This document shows positions 40,632 through 51,168 of a DNA stretch of 64,000 nt, piece after piece. The DNA lies in assembly GCA_014284505.1 (NCBI GenBank), contig JAAFYY010000001.1:1984001-2048000 (forward strand), given 5' to 3'. A model generated the notes under the pieces. It ran no database searches. It was not told the DNA's origin and was given only the letters and a program-made list of their open reading frames with translations. Origin of the DNA: Streptacidiphilus sp. 4-A2. GTDB taxonomy: Bacteria; Actinomycetota; Actinomycetes; Streptomycetales; Streptomycetaceae. Made by a program: the position numbers and the translations under genes. How positions within the stretch are numbered: position 1 is the first letter of the stretch; the number at the start of each line of letters is the position of its first letter.

Positions 40632-41170
40632 TCACCTGGTCGAGCCGACCAGGCCGGGCCGGCCGTCCAGCGCCTGGTAGCTGCTTTCGTGCCAGGCCAG
40701 TGGGCGGCCGTTGCCGACCCGGACCGCGGAGAGCCGTCCGTACACCACGTAGTGGTCGCCGATCTCCTCCGCGGAGCGCAGATCGCACCAGGCGACCGCC
40801 AGCACCCCGCCGATGACCGGCGTGCCGTGGCTCAGCCGGACGTCGTAGCCGAGTTCCTCGAAGCGGGTGCCGTCGCTGGCCCGCGGCTGAACCGGTCGGC
40901 CAGATCCACTGTTCGTCGGCGAGCAGATGGACGGCGAAGCGCCGGGCGGTCCGGATCGCGGACAGGGTCCGCGATGTGCTGGCGAAGCAGGTGAGCAGGA
41001 TGGGCGGTTCCATCGACACGCTCGTCACCGTGCTCACCGTCGTGCCGGTCCATCCCGTGTCCCCGCAGGCGGTCACGACCGCGACACCGGCCGTCAGCTT
41101 GCGGCAGTAGCCACGGAACGAGGCGTCACTGAGCTCCGAGTCGATCGTCGCAGAGGCTGACCTGAGGCAT
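40632..41170 (-). CDS. vlmR-like: Flavin reductase, VlmR-like
   Basis: About 179 residues. FMN-binding split-barrel flavin reductase: SFRGYCRKLTAGVAVVT, GTTVSTVTSVSMEPPILLTC (substrate/FMN contact region), RRFAVHLLADEQW, and a repaired C-terminal half with GDHYVVYGRL and WHESSYQALDGRP. Such enzymes give FMNH2 or FADH2 to a partner monooxygenase; in valanimycin biosynthesis VlmR feeds the N-hydroxylase VlmH, and a VlmH-like gene lies at 47208-48340. The start is the ATG at 41170, three bases after the kinase stop. Frameshifts lie near 41150 and 40890. Confidence 0.8.
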
Positions 41171-41173
41171 GGT

Positions 41174-42109
41174 TCACCGCCCGCCGAACCACGGCTGCGT
41201 GTCGGCCGGGTGAGCACGGTCAGCGCCGCCGGGAGCACATGGATGTCGTAGCGGGGGGTGTCCTGGGGCATGACCTCACCGTCGTGTTCGAAGAGGATCG
41301 GCTGTCCGTCGAGGCGTTCCAGGGTGATCCGCTCGCCCCGCCCGAGCCTGATCCCCGGGACCTGGTAGACATTGCCCTGGAGGGCGGCCTGGCGAAGGCG
41401 TTCATGTCCACCGGGGCGGTGACCAGGGTGACGTCGAGCAGCCGGTCGTCGACGACCGACTCGGGCACCAGGTTCAGCAGCCCGCCGCGGTAGCGGAAGC
41501 CGCCACGATGGTCTCGACGATGTCCCCCTCGTAGAGGACCTCGCCGTCCACGGACACCCGGCCCGGGTAGGGCACATAGGTCTCCATCGCCGCCAGCGCC
41601 GCCGCCATCAGCAGTTCCCGGCCCCTCTCCGGCCGGTTCCTGATGGCCAGCAGGCTCGCGGCGAACAGGCCGCTGCCGGACCCGAGCACGACCAAGTCGC
41701 CGTTCTGCTCGATCCTGGCCAGGTCGATGCGCCGGGCCACCGCCTGCCCGCGCAGCGCCAGACCGGCCACCGCCGCCCAGGGCTCGTCGTTCCACAGCCC
41801 CCGGTAGGTGGAGTTCCGGTGCCGGCCGGGGCGATCAGCAGCGGCGGACGGCCACGACGCCCGCCTCCCGGCGCGGACCAGACCGGTCACCACCTCGGAG
41901 ACCGTTCCGTCGCCGCCGACACCGACCACGATGTCCGGGGCCGTGGCGTCGGGCCAGCTTGTAGGCCAGCTCGGCCGCGTCGCCCGCGGCCGTGGTCGTC
42001 AGGACCTCGACCGTCGCACTCCCGACCGCCCGCAGCGCGGCCACCGCCTGCTCGCCGTCACCGCCGGCGGCGGGTTGACGATTGCCGTCACCCGCACGTT
42101 CCGTTCCAT
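41174..42109 (-). CDS. vlmJ-like: Diacylglycerol-kinase-like kinase, VlmJ-like
   Basis: About 311 residues. The start is the ATG at 42109 (MERNVRVTAIVNP) after GAGGTGTG, three bases after the P450 stop. It has the catalytic VVGVGGDGTVSEVVTGLV (GGDGT), a GTGNSTYRGL-like segment after repair, and the beta-rich C-terminal domain (DGEVMPQDTPRYDIHVLPAA). Lipid kinases share this fold, but in valanimycin biosynthesis VlmJ phosphorylates valanimycin hydrate. Neighbouring MmgE/PrpD and N-hydroxylase genes favour the latter role. Frameshifts lie near 42050, 41945, 41830, 41500, 41395 and 41210. Confidence 0.8.
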
Positions 42110-42111
42110 GG

Positions 42112-43525
42112 TCACACCTCTCCAAAGCTCTCGGTCGCGGCAGGCCGCACGTCCTGGTTCCCGAGCCGGCGCAGCACGCGGACGCGCGCGCCCCGCTTCG
42201 GGATCATCGTGATGTGGTGCATCTCGGAGCCCTCGTCGGCGGGCCGGTCGGCCTCCAGCTCCACCGTGCGCAGCACGGCCGCCAGCACGGTCTCCACCTC
42301 CACCTGGGCGAACATGGCGCCCAGGCAGCGCCGGGCGCCGCCGCCGAACGGGATCCAGGCGTTCTGCTGCGGACTGCCGTCGAGCCAGCGCTCCGGGCGG
42401 AACAGGTGGGCGTCGGCGCCCCAGTACCGGGGGTCCAGTTGCAGGGCGACCACCGAAGGCAGCACCGCGACCCCGGCGGGCAGTCGGTATCCGGCAAGTT
42501 CGACCGGTTCGGTGAGGCGCCGGGCGACGTTCGTGATCACCGGCCGCACCCGCAGCGCCTCCTTGAAGACCGCGGTTCGGTACGGGTCCTTGCGGTCGTC
42601 CAGGCCGGCCCGCACCCGGGCCAGGGCCTCGGGATGGCGCAGCAGCCGCTCGAAGAGCCAGGCCAGCGCCACCGCGGTGGTCTCGTGCCCGGCCACCAGG
42701 AGCGTCATCACCTCGTCCCGCACGACCTCGTCGCTGGGCTCGTCCTCCAGCAGCATGGACAGCGCGTCGCCGCGGGCGGCCCGGTCGGGTCGCGGCGGCG
42801 CCGGGCGATCTCGGCGTAGATGAGCTCGTCGGCGTGTTCGAGGTTGCGCACCACGTTGCGCCAGGGCCACACCTTGCCGAGTCCCGGCCGGATCCACACC
42901 AGGATGTCCTTCAGCCCGATGTCGGACACCTGGCGCAGGGCGCGGCTCAGGGCGGCCGCGCGGTGCGGGTCGTCCACGCCGAACACCACCCGGACCATGA
43001 TCTCCAGGGTGAGTGTGTAGGCCCGGTCGAGGAGCTTGATCGGCTGTCCGACCGGCCAGCTGAGCACCTCCTTCTCGGTGATCTCCCGCATCGTCGAGAC
43101 CAGCGCGGCGATCCGCTCCTGGTGGAACGGCGGCATCATCCGCTTGCGCGCGGGCTTGTGCTCGGGGCGTCCAGGGTGAGCACCGAGTGGCGGCCCACGA
43201 TCGGTATCAGGATCGAGTTGCCCTCGCCGGCGTGGAAGACGTCCGGCGCGCCCTTGAAGACCTCCTTGATGTCGTCCGGGTTGCGCAGGACGACGAACGG
43301 CCCGCCCGGGGCGACCTTGAGGGTGACCACGTCCCCGAACCGCTCGTGCATCCGGGGCATGTAGTGCTGGCGGCCGCGCCTGAAGCGGATGGTCTGCACC
43401 AGCACCGAGTCCGAGGGGCCCGGCGGCAGCCGGTCCGGCGGCTCGGCGATCGACACGTTGCTGATGGTCGCCGAGGACAGCAGTCGCTGCTCGGCGTTGG
43501 CGGGGTCGCGTCCGACGCTGCTCAT
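42112..43525 (-). CDS. Cytochrome P450 (azoxy cluster)
   Basis: About 471 residues from the ATG at 43525 (MSSVGRDPANAEQRLL). I helix LLVAGHETTAVALAWL, ExxR in FKEALRVRP, PERF-like FRPERWLDG, haem loop FGGGARRCLGAMFA. N-terminal proline-rich PPDRLPPGPSDS. Frameshifts lie near 43168 and 42790. It lies in the middle of the operon between the FAD oxidoreductase and the kinase genes, so it may desaturate or hydroxylate the alkyl chain; aliphatic azoxy products often carry such changes. The substrate is inference. Confidence 0.85.
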
Positions 43526-43544
43526 GGTGATCCGTCTCCGTCCG

Positions 43545-44927
43545 TCATGCTGCGTTGCTGAGATGCGCCAGGTAACGGTCGAGTGCCAGGTCGGCGAGCC
43601 GTCCGCGCGGTACCCAGGGGGCCCTCGGACGCACCCAGGGCAGGGCCCGCGTCAGCGGCTCCAGCTCGCCGCGGGCGATCCAGCGCGCCAGCAGCGCCCC
43701 CTGGTAGGCCGAGACCGCGAGCCCGTGGCCGTTGCAGCCGCCGGCGTGCAGCAGCTGCGGATCGTCCGGGTGGTGGCCGAGGACCGGCAGGCCGTCCCGG
43801 GTCATCCCGATCGGCCCGGCCCAGGCGGAGTCGAGCTCCACCCCGGCCAGGGCCGGGGACAGCGCCCGTACCGCCGACCGGAGCCGTCCGGGCGCGGGCG
43901 CGACCGAGCCGTGCGTACCGCGCTCGACCACTCCGCCGACCACCAGCCGTCCGTCCGGGGTGAGCCGGAAGTACGGTGCCAGCTCGCCCTGTTCGATCAG
44001 TGGTTCGGTGGTCAGGCCGTCCAGTGCGCGCAGCGCCGCCTCCGGCAGCTTCCCGGTCACCCCGGCCTGCACCCGCAGTCCGACCACGCCGCCCGGCGCG
44101 CCCGGGCCGGACCCGTACGCGTTGAGCGCCACGACCACGTGCCCGGCCACCACCTCGCCGTCGTCGGTGCTCACCGTGGTCAGCAGCCCGCGCCGGACGC
44201 GCCGGACCGGGCTGCGCTCGAAGACGGTCAGTCCGCGCTGCTCGCCGATGCGGGCGAGCTGGGCGGTGAGCGCGGCCGGGTCCAGGGTCGCGGCCGACTC
44301 GTACCGCAGCCCGCTGTCGTACCGTGCCGCGACCGCGGGCAGCGAGCGGCGCTCGACCAGCTCGACCGGCAGGCCCAGCGACCGGGCGGCCTCGGCCTCG
44401 CGCCGCTGCGCCTCGACGGCCCGCCCACCGGCGGCGACCACCAGCTGGCCGCCGGGGGTCAGGTCGCAGGAGATGCCATGACGGTCCACCAGGCCGACGA
44501 CATGCCGCACCGCTTCGACCGACCACAGATGAGCGGCCCGGGCGACCTCGTCGCCGTAGCGCTTGCGGGCGACGGTCAGCGCGGGGCCCACCCGCGGCCC
44601 GAGCAGCCCGGTGCCGCGGCCGCTCGCGCCGGCCGCCACCTGGTCCGCCTCCAGCAGCACGACCCGGCGGTTCGGATCGAGTTCCAGCAGTTCCACCGCC
44701 GCGGACAGGCCGGTGAGGCCGCCGCCGATGACGGCGACGTCGCAGCGCCGGACGCCGCGCAGCCGGCCGCGCGACCCGGTGGGCGCCGTCACCGGCCCAG
44801 GGCGCCCGTAGCCGGTCATGGCCGGCCCCCCGGCACGCCGGGCCGCGGCGTCCGGGCTGCCGCGCGGCGCCGGGGCCCGCGCGGGGGCGCCCGGACGTTC
44901 GCTCATCACTGCCATGGCATTCCTCAT
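43545..44927 (-). CDS. DAO-type FAD-dependent oxidoreductase
   Basis: Intact, 460 residues from the ATG at 44927 (later in-frame ATGs at 44915 and 44906). FAD site DVAVIGGGLTGLSAAVEL (residues ~63-80), ADQVAAGASGRGTGLLGPR, the central substrate domain, and the C-terminal flavin contact AGGCNGHGLAVSAYQGALLA. This is the D-amino-acid oxidase/glycine oxidase fold, which oxidises C-N bonds of amines and amino acids. The valanimycin gene set as I remember it has no obvious counterpart, so a role in oxidising the amine, hydrazine or serine-derived part is open. It lies between the membrane protein and the P450 and is co-directional with the whole operon. Confidence 0.8.
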   Translation of the reverse strand: MRNAMAVMSERPGAPARAPAPRGSPDAAARRAGGPAMTGYGRPGPVTAPTGSRGRLRGVRRCDVAVIGGGLTGLSAAVELLELDPNRRVVLLEADQVAAGASGRGTGLLGPRVGPALTVARKRYGDEVARAAHLWSVEAVRHVVGLVDRHGISCDLTPGGQLVVAAGGRAVEAQRREAEAARSLGLPVELVERRSLPAVAARYDSGLRYESAATLDPAALTAQLARIGEQRGLTVFERSPVRRVRRGLLTTVSTDDGEVVAGHVVVALNAYGSGPGAPGGVVGLRVQAGVTGKLPEAALRALDGLTTEPLIEQGELAPYFRLTPDGRLVVGGVVERGTHGSVAPAPGRLRSAVRALSPALAGVELDSAWAGPIGMTRDGLPVLGHHPDDPQLLHAGGCNGHGLAVSAYQGALLARWIARGELEPLTRALPWVRPRAPWVPRGRLADLALDRYLAHLSNAA

Positions 44928-44937
44928 CGGCTCGGAC

Positions 44938-45409
44938 TCAGACCGTTCCGGCGTCGCCGCGTTCGCGCCGACCGGCCTGGCGACGCGTCGTTCGAACTCC
45001 GCGAACCCGGGGACCTCGCCCGGTTCGAAGGGCCCCGAAGGGCTTCAGGAAGTTGCCGAACAGCGCGCGGTCGCCGCACAGATGGATGGGCACCACCAGC
45101 AGGGCCCATTCGAACCCGCCGATCGCCGCCCACACCCCCCACCACGGCCTGGGTCACAAAGCTGTGCATGGTGTTGTAGAGCACGTAGTAGGCCTTGGGG
45201 ATCCGGCGGCCCTTGGCCCGGTGGAAGGCAATCGCCCCGGGGAAGTACCCGATCACGTCGATGTAGACGAACAGCAGCACCGCGGGCCACCAGTGCACCT
45301 TGTTCAGGTGCCAGGCGAACAGTCCCACGCAGACCGCCAGCGCGACCCCGTACTCCGCACGCAGCAGCCGGTAGGTGGTCTTGCTCTCGAAGCGGTTGAT
45401 GTGGTCCAT
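44938..45409 (-). CDS. Small integral membrane protein rich in conserved-looking His/Asp
   Basis: About 157 residues from the ATG at 45409 (MDHINRFESKTTYRLL). Hydrophobic segments are GVALAVCVGLFAWHL, WWPAVLLFVYIDVIGYFPG, HSFVTQAVVGGVWAAIGGF and WALLVVPIHLCGDRALFG. His and Asp residues lie at segment ends (AWHLNKVHWW, IDVIGY, AIAFHRAKG, NTMHSF, PIHLCGD), a pattern that could bind a diiron centre in the membrane. The valanimycin cluster has an integral membrane protein, VlmO, implicated in azoxy formation; I propose equivalence from context and topology only. A frameshift lies near 45140 and possibly another near 45030, so the C-terminus is uncertain. Confidence 0.5.
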
Positions 45410-45411
45410 CG

Positions 45412-45937
45412 TCAGCTCACCCCCGACCCGGACAGCGCGGCGGTCTCCCGCTTGCGTTCGATCCGTGCGGTCACGGCCGCGGCGGTGGCCGGGTCGCCGA
45501 CCACGGCCGCCTCGCCGAGCAGCTGGTGCACGATGGTGGCGATGGCCTCCTTGAGCACCTTGGTGGCGATGGGCTCCAGCACACCGGCGAGGCTCGGGAT
45601 CCCGAAGTCGAAGGTGGCCTCGAAGGTCACCTCGCAGCCCTCGCCGTCGGGTTCGACCCGCCAGGAGCCCGGAAGACCTCGAAGTCACCGTCGGTCTGCT
45701 CGAACACGATCCGCCGCTGGGCGGCTGGAAGTAGTCGACCTCGGTCCAGCGCAGCGGACCGCTGCGGAAGAAGATGTCCCACTCGCTCACCAGTGGTTCG
45801 TCGGTGCCCTTGTTGCGCACGACGACGGAACGCACCTCGTCCACGAACTCCGCGTACCGCTCGAACTCGGCGATCCGCTGGAACGCGAACTCGGCGTCCG
45901 CGGTGGACGACTTCAGTTTCAGCTCCAGGCTGCGCAC
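45412..45937 (-). CDS. SRPBCC (START-like cyclase/dehydratase fold) protein 1
   Basis: About 175 residues. GTG start at 45937 (VRSLELKLKSSTADAEFAF) directly after the aminotransferase stop (TAGTG overlap). The typical SRPBCC strand order is seen: RIAEFERYAEFVDEVRSVVV, VSEWDIFFRSGPLRWTEVDY, the repaired RRIVFEQTDGDFEVF, WRVEPDGEGCEVTFEATFDF, and a long C-terminal helix VLEPIATKVLKEAIATIVHQ. These proteins hold hydrophobic ligands in a cavity; some are cyclases. A second SRPBCC gene lies at 51295. Frameshifts lie near 45735 and 45670. Role in the pathway unknown. Confidence 0.7.
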
Positions 45938-47198
45938 TAGGAAATCACCTCGTAGTCCGGGTTCCGCTCGGCGACCATGGCGGCGCTCGCGTCGAAACGG
46001 TCGAAAAGGAACTCGACGTCGGTGTCGGTCATCGTCGCCGGGGGTGAGCCGGACGACGTGGTCCGAGTTGAGCGAGAGGTTGGCCACCACGTTGTTGCTG
46101 ACCAGCGAGAGGAAGAGGTCCGCCGCCATCGCGGGGTCGGCGAAGTCGATGCCGATCAGCAGGCCCGCGCCGCGCACCTCGTACACCCGGTGCGCGAGGT
46201 GCTTGGCCATGATCCGCTCCAGCTCGGACAGCAGCTGGGTGCCGAGTACGGCGGCCCGCTGCACCAGGCCCTCGTCGCGGATGGCCCGGACGGCTCCGCA
46301 CACGGCGGCCATCGCGATCGGCGCCGCCGAGAAGGTCGAGGTGTGCAGGACCGGGTCACGGTCGAGCACCGCGAAGGTCTCCGAGGTGGTGATGGTCGCG
46401 GCCACCGGCATCACCCCGCCGCCGAGTGCCTTGCCGGAGGTCAGGATGTCCGGCCGGACGCCCTCGGCGTCGACTCCCCACCAGTGCCCGAGCCGGCCGA
46501 AGCCGGTCTGCACCTCGTCGACGACCAGCAGCGCGCCGTGTTCCGTGCACGCCGCCCGCACCGCGGTCAGATATCCGGGGGCGGGATCACCACGCCGCCC
46601 TCCCCTGGACCGGCTCGACGATCACACAGGCCTCGCCCGGGTGCTCCTTCAGCACCCCGACGAGCGCCTCGGCGTCACCGAACGGCACATGGGACACGTT
46701 CGGCAGCAACGGCCGGAACGGCTCCTGGAACACGTTCCGCGCGGTCACCGACAGCGCGCCCATGGTCTTGCCGTGGTAGCCGCCGATCATCGACACCAGG
46801 TGGCGGCGGCCGTTCAGCCGGGCGATCTTGATCGCCGCCTCCACCGCCTCGGTGCCGGAGCCGGAGAAGTGGATCCGTTCCAGGCCGGGCGGCGTCACCG
46901 AGGTGAGCAGTTCGCCGGCGCGTGCCGCGGCCGCGTCCAGGAAGATCCTGGTGCCGATCGGGTGCCGGTGCAGCTGCCGCTGCACCTCGTCGACCACGAC
47001 CGGGTGCCGGGCTCCGGTGATGAACACGCCGTAGCCGCCGACGTTGAGGATCCGCTCACCGGTGCTGGTGGTGATCCAGGCACCGGAGGACTCGACCTCG
47101 ACCTGGCCGCCCAGCACGTCGGCCAGGCGCGCGCGCCCCGAACTCATGGTGCGCCGGTACAGCGCCGCCACCTGTTCGGGGTTGATGTCCTCATCCAT
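45938..47198 (-). CDS. Class III PLP-dependent aminotransferase
   Basis: About 420 residues from the ATG at 47198 (MDEDINPEQVAALYRRT). Class III signatures: GGYGVFITGARHPVVVDEV, FSGSGTEAVEAAIKIARL, SMIGGYHGKTMGALSVT, VVDEVQTGFGRLGHWW, and the PLP lysine in ILTSGKALGGGVMPVA. Omega-type aminotransferases of this class convert aldehydes to primary amines. Next to an aldehyde dehydrogenase-fold protein and an N-hydroxylase, it probably makes the alkylamine, the role that the valine decarboxylase VlmD has in valanimycin. Frameshifts lie near 46600 and 46030. Amine product not predictable. Confidence 0.85.
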
Positions 47199-47207
47199 GG
47201 TCAGCCC

Positions 47208-48340
47208 TCACTTGAGTCGCAGGATGTCGCCGGCGAAGTTCGCGGCCAGCTCGCGGTTGGCGATGGACTTGGACGGCGGGTGGAACTTGACGCAGTGGCA
47301 GGCGGCGGCGAGGTAGGCCACCTCGGGCGAGGAGATGAAGGCCATCCCGCCGAGCGCCTCGACCGCCCGGTTCGCGGCGTCCACGATCGCCTCCTGCGCG
47401 CCGTAGCGGGCGATCATGGCGTTGGTGAGGGCGGCGTTGTCGCCCTCCTTCGCCATCAGCTGCCGTGCGATGCCCTGTAGCAGCAGCGTCGCCGTCTCCA
47501 GCCGCACGCCCAGCTCCGCCTGGAGTTCCGGGCTGGTCTTCCCGCTCGCGAAGGCCCGCTCCACCAGGGCGCTCGCCATGCCGAGGTAGCAGGAGGTGAT
47601 CAGCATCTCGAACCACATGAACCCGATGGTCTGCAGCTCGTCCAGCTCGCCCTGTTCGCTGATCTCGGTGGGCACCAGCAGCCGCTCGTCGACAAAGACC
47701 TCGGTCAGCCGCACCTCGTCGCTCTCGGCGCCGGCCAGCACGTTGCTGCGCCAGAAGGGATGCACCGAGACGCCCGGCGTCTCGGCCGGAACGAGCATCA
47801 GCACGATCTCCGATCCCCCGTCCTCGGTGGGGACAGGCTGGCGGAGAGCAGGTCCATCGACTTCGCCATGGAGCAGGGCCGCTTGGAGCCGTTGACGACG
47901 ATGCCGCCCTCGACCCGCTTGCCGCCGACGGTCGGCGACAGGATGCCCTGGCCGGGGTTGCCCTCGGCGAAGCCCGAGGAGACCAGCAGGTTCTGCGTGG
48001 CGATGCCCTCCAGCAGCGCCCACTCGACGCCGCTGGAACGCAGGCTCTCGGCGAGCGTGAAGATGGTGGCCACCGAGAAGTGGTGCATCGTCGAGGCCAC
48101 CGCGAGCGACGGCGAGGCCGCTCCGATCGCGCGGGTGACCTGGATCGCCTCCAGCGGTGTCGCGCCGAACCCGGCGTAGGCCGTGGGGATCACCAGGGCG
48201 GGACCGCCGCTCGCCTTGAACAGTTCCAGCCCGGGATTGCCCGGCTGTTCCAGTTCCAGCAGCGGGATGTCCGACAACTTGCCGAGCAGGCCCGGGAGAT
48301 AGCGCTCGCAGACCTCACGCGCTTCATCAAGAGTTCGCAT
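47208..48340 (-). CDS. vlmH-like: Acyl-CoA-dehydrogenase-fold amine N-hydroxylase, VlmH-like
   Basis: About 377 residues from the ATG at 48340 (MRTLDEAREVCERYLPG). Acyl-CoA dehydrogenase/DszC-type flavin monooxygenase fold: ALVIPTAYAGFGATPLEAIQ, SPSLAVASTMHHFSVATIF, GFAEGNPGQGILSPTV, RVEGGIVVNGSKRPCSMAKS, then the helical C-domain (GFMWFEMLITSCYLGMASAL, ALGGMAFISSPEVAYLAAAC). VlmH of valanimycin is an isobutylamine N-hydroxylase of this fold and works with a flavin reductase, here encoded at 40632. A real acyl-CoA dehydrogenase cannot be excluded, but the gene set supports N-hydroxylation. A frameshift lies near 47830. Confidence 0.8.
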
Positions 48341-49957
48341 CGTCCGGCTCCTCGACCGCAGTTCGTGGGGAACGGTCCAGGACGATGGAGACGCCCTGGA
48401 TGTGAGTGGTGCGGAGCAACGGGAAGTTGGCCTCGCCGAAGGCTCCGCCGGTCAGCCCGGTGCCGCCGTGCGAGGGCAGCGGGGAGGTGAACGCGATGTG
48501 CGAGTCGTTGACCTTGAGCAGCCCGCCCCCGACCGTCTCCGCGACGTACCGGTCGATCAGCGCCGGGTCCTCGGCCCACAGGGAGTTGCGCAGTCCGTAG
48601 AGGTTCGAGTTGACGAAGTCGATGAGGCTGTCGAAGAGGCTCTCGTCGTCGGTGGCCTCGGGACCACGATGGGCAGCAGCGGGAAGAAGGTCTCGTGCTT
48701 CACCACGTCCAGCCGGCGGGCGTCCCGCAGGCCGTCGACCCGCAGCACCGTGGGCTCCAGGAAGAAGCCGGCGCTGTCCCTGGTCCCGTCGAGCTGCATG
48801 CCGTGGCCGCCGGTGACGAGGGTCGCGCCGCCCTCGACCGCCTCGGACAGGAAGCGGTTGAACTTGTCGAACCGCAGGACGGGCGAGAGCAGGGTGCCCG
48901 CCTCGTCCGGGTAGCCGGGGCGCAGCGCCTGGGCCTTCTCGACCACGCGGGCGATCAGCTCGTCCGCCACCGCCGGGTGCACCACGGCCTGGTTGGGCAC
49001 CATGCACAGCTGCCCGGAGCCGTAGAAGGCCTCGGCGAGCGCGGCGGCGGCGCCGTCGAGGTCGGCGTCCTTCCAGACCAGCACGACGTCGTTGCCGGCC
49101 AGTTCGAGGATCGGCTTCTTGCCGGCCTCGACGCACCTGCGCTCGACCTTGAGTCCGAGCGGGACGTCGCCGAAGAACATGATGTCGTTGACGTGCGGGC
49201 TGTCGATCCAGGTGTCCAGCATCGGGCCGGGGTGACCGCACACGATGTTGAGCACGCCGGGCGGGGCACCGAGCTCGTCCAGGATCGGGGCGATCAGGTT
49301 CCGCAGCGCCTGCGTCCCGAAGGGCGCGGTGCGCGGCGCGCGGACCACGATCGCATTGCCACCGGGGATGCTCATGGTCCCGAGCAGTGCGCTGACCAGC
49401 GGCGCGTTCGCCGGCGGGCTGATGCACACCACTCCGTCCGCCTGGCGCCGGACGATGTTGCGGCGGCGGCCGTCGATCTCGAACTCCTGCCACAGCTGTC
49501 CCCGCAGGAAGTCGGCCGACTCCTTGCGGCTCAGCTCCTGCATCCCGGAGATCTCCCAGCGGGCCAGCTCCAGCGGGTGCCCCTCCAGGGTCAGCAGGCC
49601 GACCAGCTCGTCCTCGTGCTCCAGGACGGTCTTGCGCATCAGCTCCATCCAGCCGTCGAACCGGGTCGACAGCGGTACCGCCCGCCAGATCTTCGTCGCC
49701 TCGGCCGCCGCGGCCAGCGCGTCGACGATGGTCTCCTGCTCCGCTACGGCGACCCGGCCGACGACCGTGCCCTCGGGCACCTCGTCGAGCCTGACCTTTC
49801 CGGCCTCCAGCCTCCGCTTGAGCGTCAGGCTCGCAAACGAGTCATCGAGCACCGCACGCGACGAGAGCTCGTACACCCATCGGCCGCTCTCAATGTCCTT
49901 GCCGCGGACATAACTGCCCAGTGAGGGTATTCGGCCGGCTTCGTTGGCTGTCAACAT
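48327..49957 (-). CDS. Aldehyde dehydrogenase-fold enzyme 1 (possible acyl reductase)
   Basis: About 543 residues from the ATG at 49957 (MLTANEAGRIPSLGSYV). ALDH superfamily: GVVCISPPANAPLVSALLG, NAIVVRAPRTAPFG, catalytic Glu in PILELAGNDVVLVWKDAD, and catalytic Cys in AFYGSGQLCMVPNQAVV; C-terminal VVKHETFFPLLPIVV. GSGQLC replaces the usual GQxC. ALDH-fold proteins can oxidise aldehydes or reduce acyl thioesters to aldehydes. With an aminotransferase downstream, acyl reduction to the aldehyde would fit. A frameshift lies near 48660. The stop at 48327 overlaps the hydroxylase start. First gene of a long minus-strand operon. Confidence 0.8.
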
Positions 49958-50152
49958 GACCCCCGCAATCTCGATGCCGATGACAGCCGGCGCCTGTCGA
50001 AAGCCTGCTGTCGGTGATCGACTAGCAGTATCAACGGCAGCTCTGAAACGTCCCTGACACCTCTCCGGGGCAACGTCGGTCCGGCGTCAGGCGGAACTCG
50101 CTATGGTCCTCACCAACGCCCCAACGGATTACCGGAAGCGGGGAGCAGCAGC

Positions 50153-51155
50153 GTGAATGTGTCTGGAACGGAACAGTCGCCCGCGGATATCAGGGCTTTG
50201 CCTGATCTCGAACGCTACGCAGACAATCCGAGCGCATTCCTCGCGCTCAACTCCGGCAACGAGTACTTCACCAGCCCGGGCGTCGACGGATTCATCTGCT
50301 ACCGTCCGCACGGACGGCGGTGGATCCAGTTCGGCGGCCGTTCACCGACAGCGGCAGCAGGAAGGAGCTGGAGGCGGCCTTCGTGGCCCACGCCCACCGG
50401 GAGCGGTTCCGGATCGTCGGTGTGCAGCTTCAGCAGGCGGACGCGGAACTCTTCGCCGAACTCGGAATGACCGTCACTCAGGTCGGCGCGTCCTATGCGG
50501 TGCAGCTGACCGACTTCACCCTCCGCGGAAAGCGCTTCGTCCGGCTGCGCAACAAGATCTCCCGCGCCATGCGCGAAGGCCTGGAGATCACCGAGGTGGA
50601 CGCCACCAAGGTCAGCGAGGACATCGAGCACATCGACCGGCTCTGGCTGCGCGAGAAGGGCAAGCACGCCAAGGAGCTGGCCTTCCTGATCGGTGAGATC
50701 GGCGGTCCGTGGCAGCCGCTGCGGAAGCTCTTCGTCGGGAAGATCGACGGCAGGCCGATCGGGTACATCTCCTTCGCCCCGGTCTACGGCTCACGTCCCG
50801 GCTGGCTGCACGACCTCAGCCGACGGCTCCCGGACTGCCCCCCGGGGTCATGGAGGCGATCAACTCCCACGCCATCGACCTCTTCCGCTCCCTGGGCGCG
50901 CCCTGGCTGCACTTCGGCTTCACGCCGTTCACCAGCCTGGACGACAGCCACCGGCTGCCGACGGCGAGCCCGGTCGCGGACCGGATCGTGCGCCTCATCG
51001 CCGACCACGGAGACAGTGTGTACCCGGCGAAGAGCCAGCTCGAATACAAGATGAAGTGGTGCCCGACGGCCGTGCTGCCGGAATACTTCGCATTCGACGG
51101 CGGCATTTCGCCGCGCTCCCTGTGGAGCGTGGTCCGGGTGACCAACGTGCTCTGA
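50153..51155 (+). CDS. vlmA-like: Aminoacyl-tRNA-dependent transferase, VlmA-like (DUF2156/LPG synthase C)
   Basis: About 334 residues. GTG start at 50153 (VNVSGTEQSPADIRAL) after GGGGAG. It is the MprF C-terminal-type twin GNAT fold: PGVDGFICYRPHGRRWIQFG, RLRNKISRAMREGLEITEVD, KLFVGKIDGRPIGYISFAPV, GSRPGWLHDLSRRLPDCPPG, VMEAINSHAIDLFRSLGAP and WLHFGFTPF. MprF transfers lysine from Lys-tRNA to lipid; VlmA transfers serine from Ser-tRNA to isobutylhydroxylamine. The neighbouring N-hydroxylase and VlmJ/VlmK-like genes point to the VlmA role. There is one C too few near 50340 and one G too few near 50845. A tRNA-Ser-like gene begins 13 bases after its stop. Confidence 0.88.
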
Positions 51156-51168
51156 ACCCCGCAGTTCT

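Noticed and set aside
47208-48340. The VlmH-like gene as an ordinary acyl-CoA dehydrogenase
   Set aside because: The fold is the same, but the operon with flavin reductase, VlmA-, VlmJ- and VlmK-like genes makes N-hydroxylation the more economical reading; kept as an alternative in the annotation.
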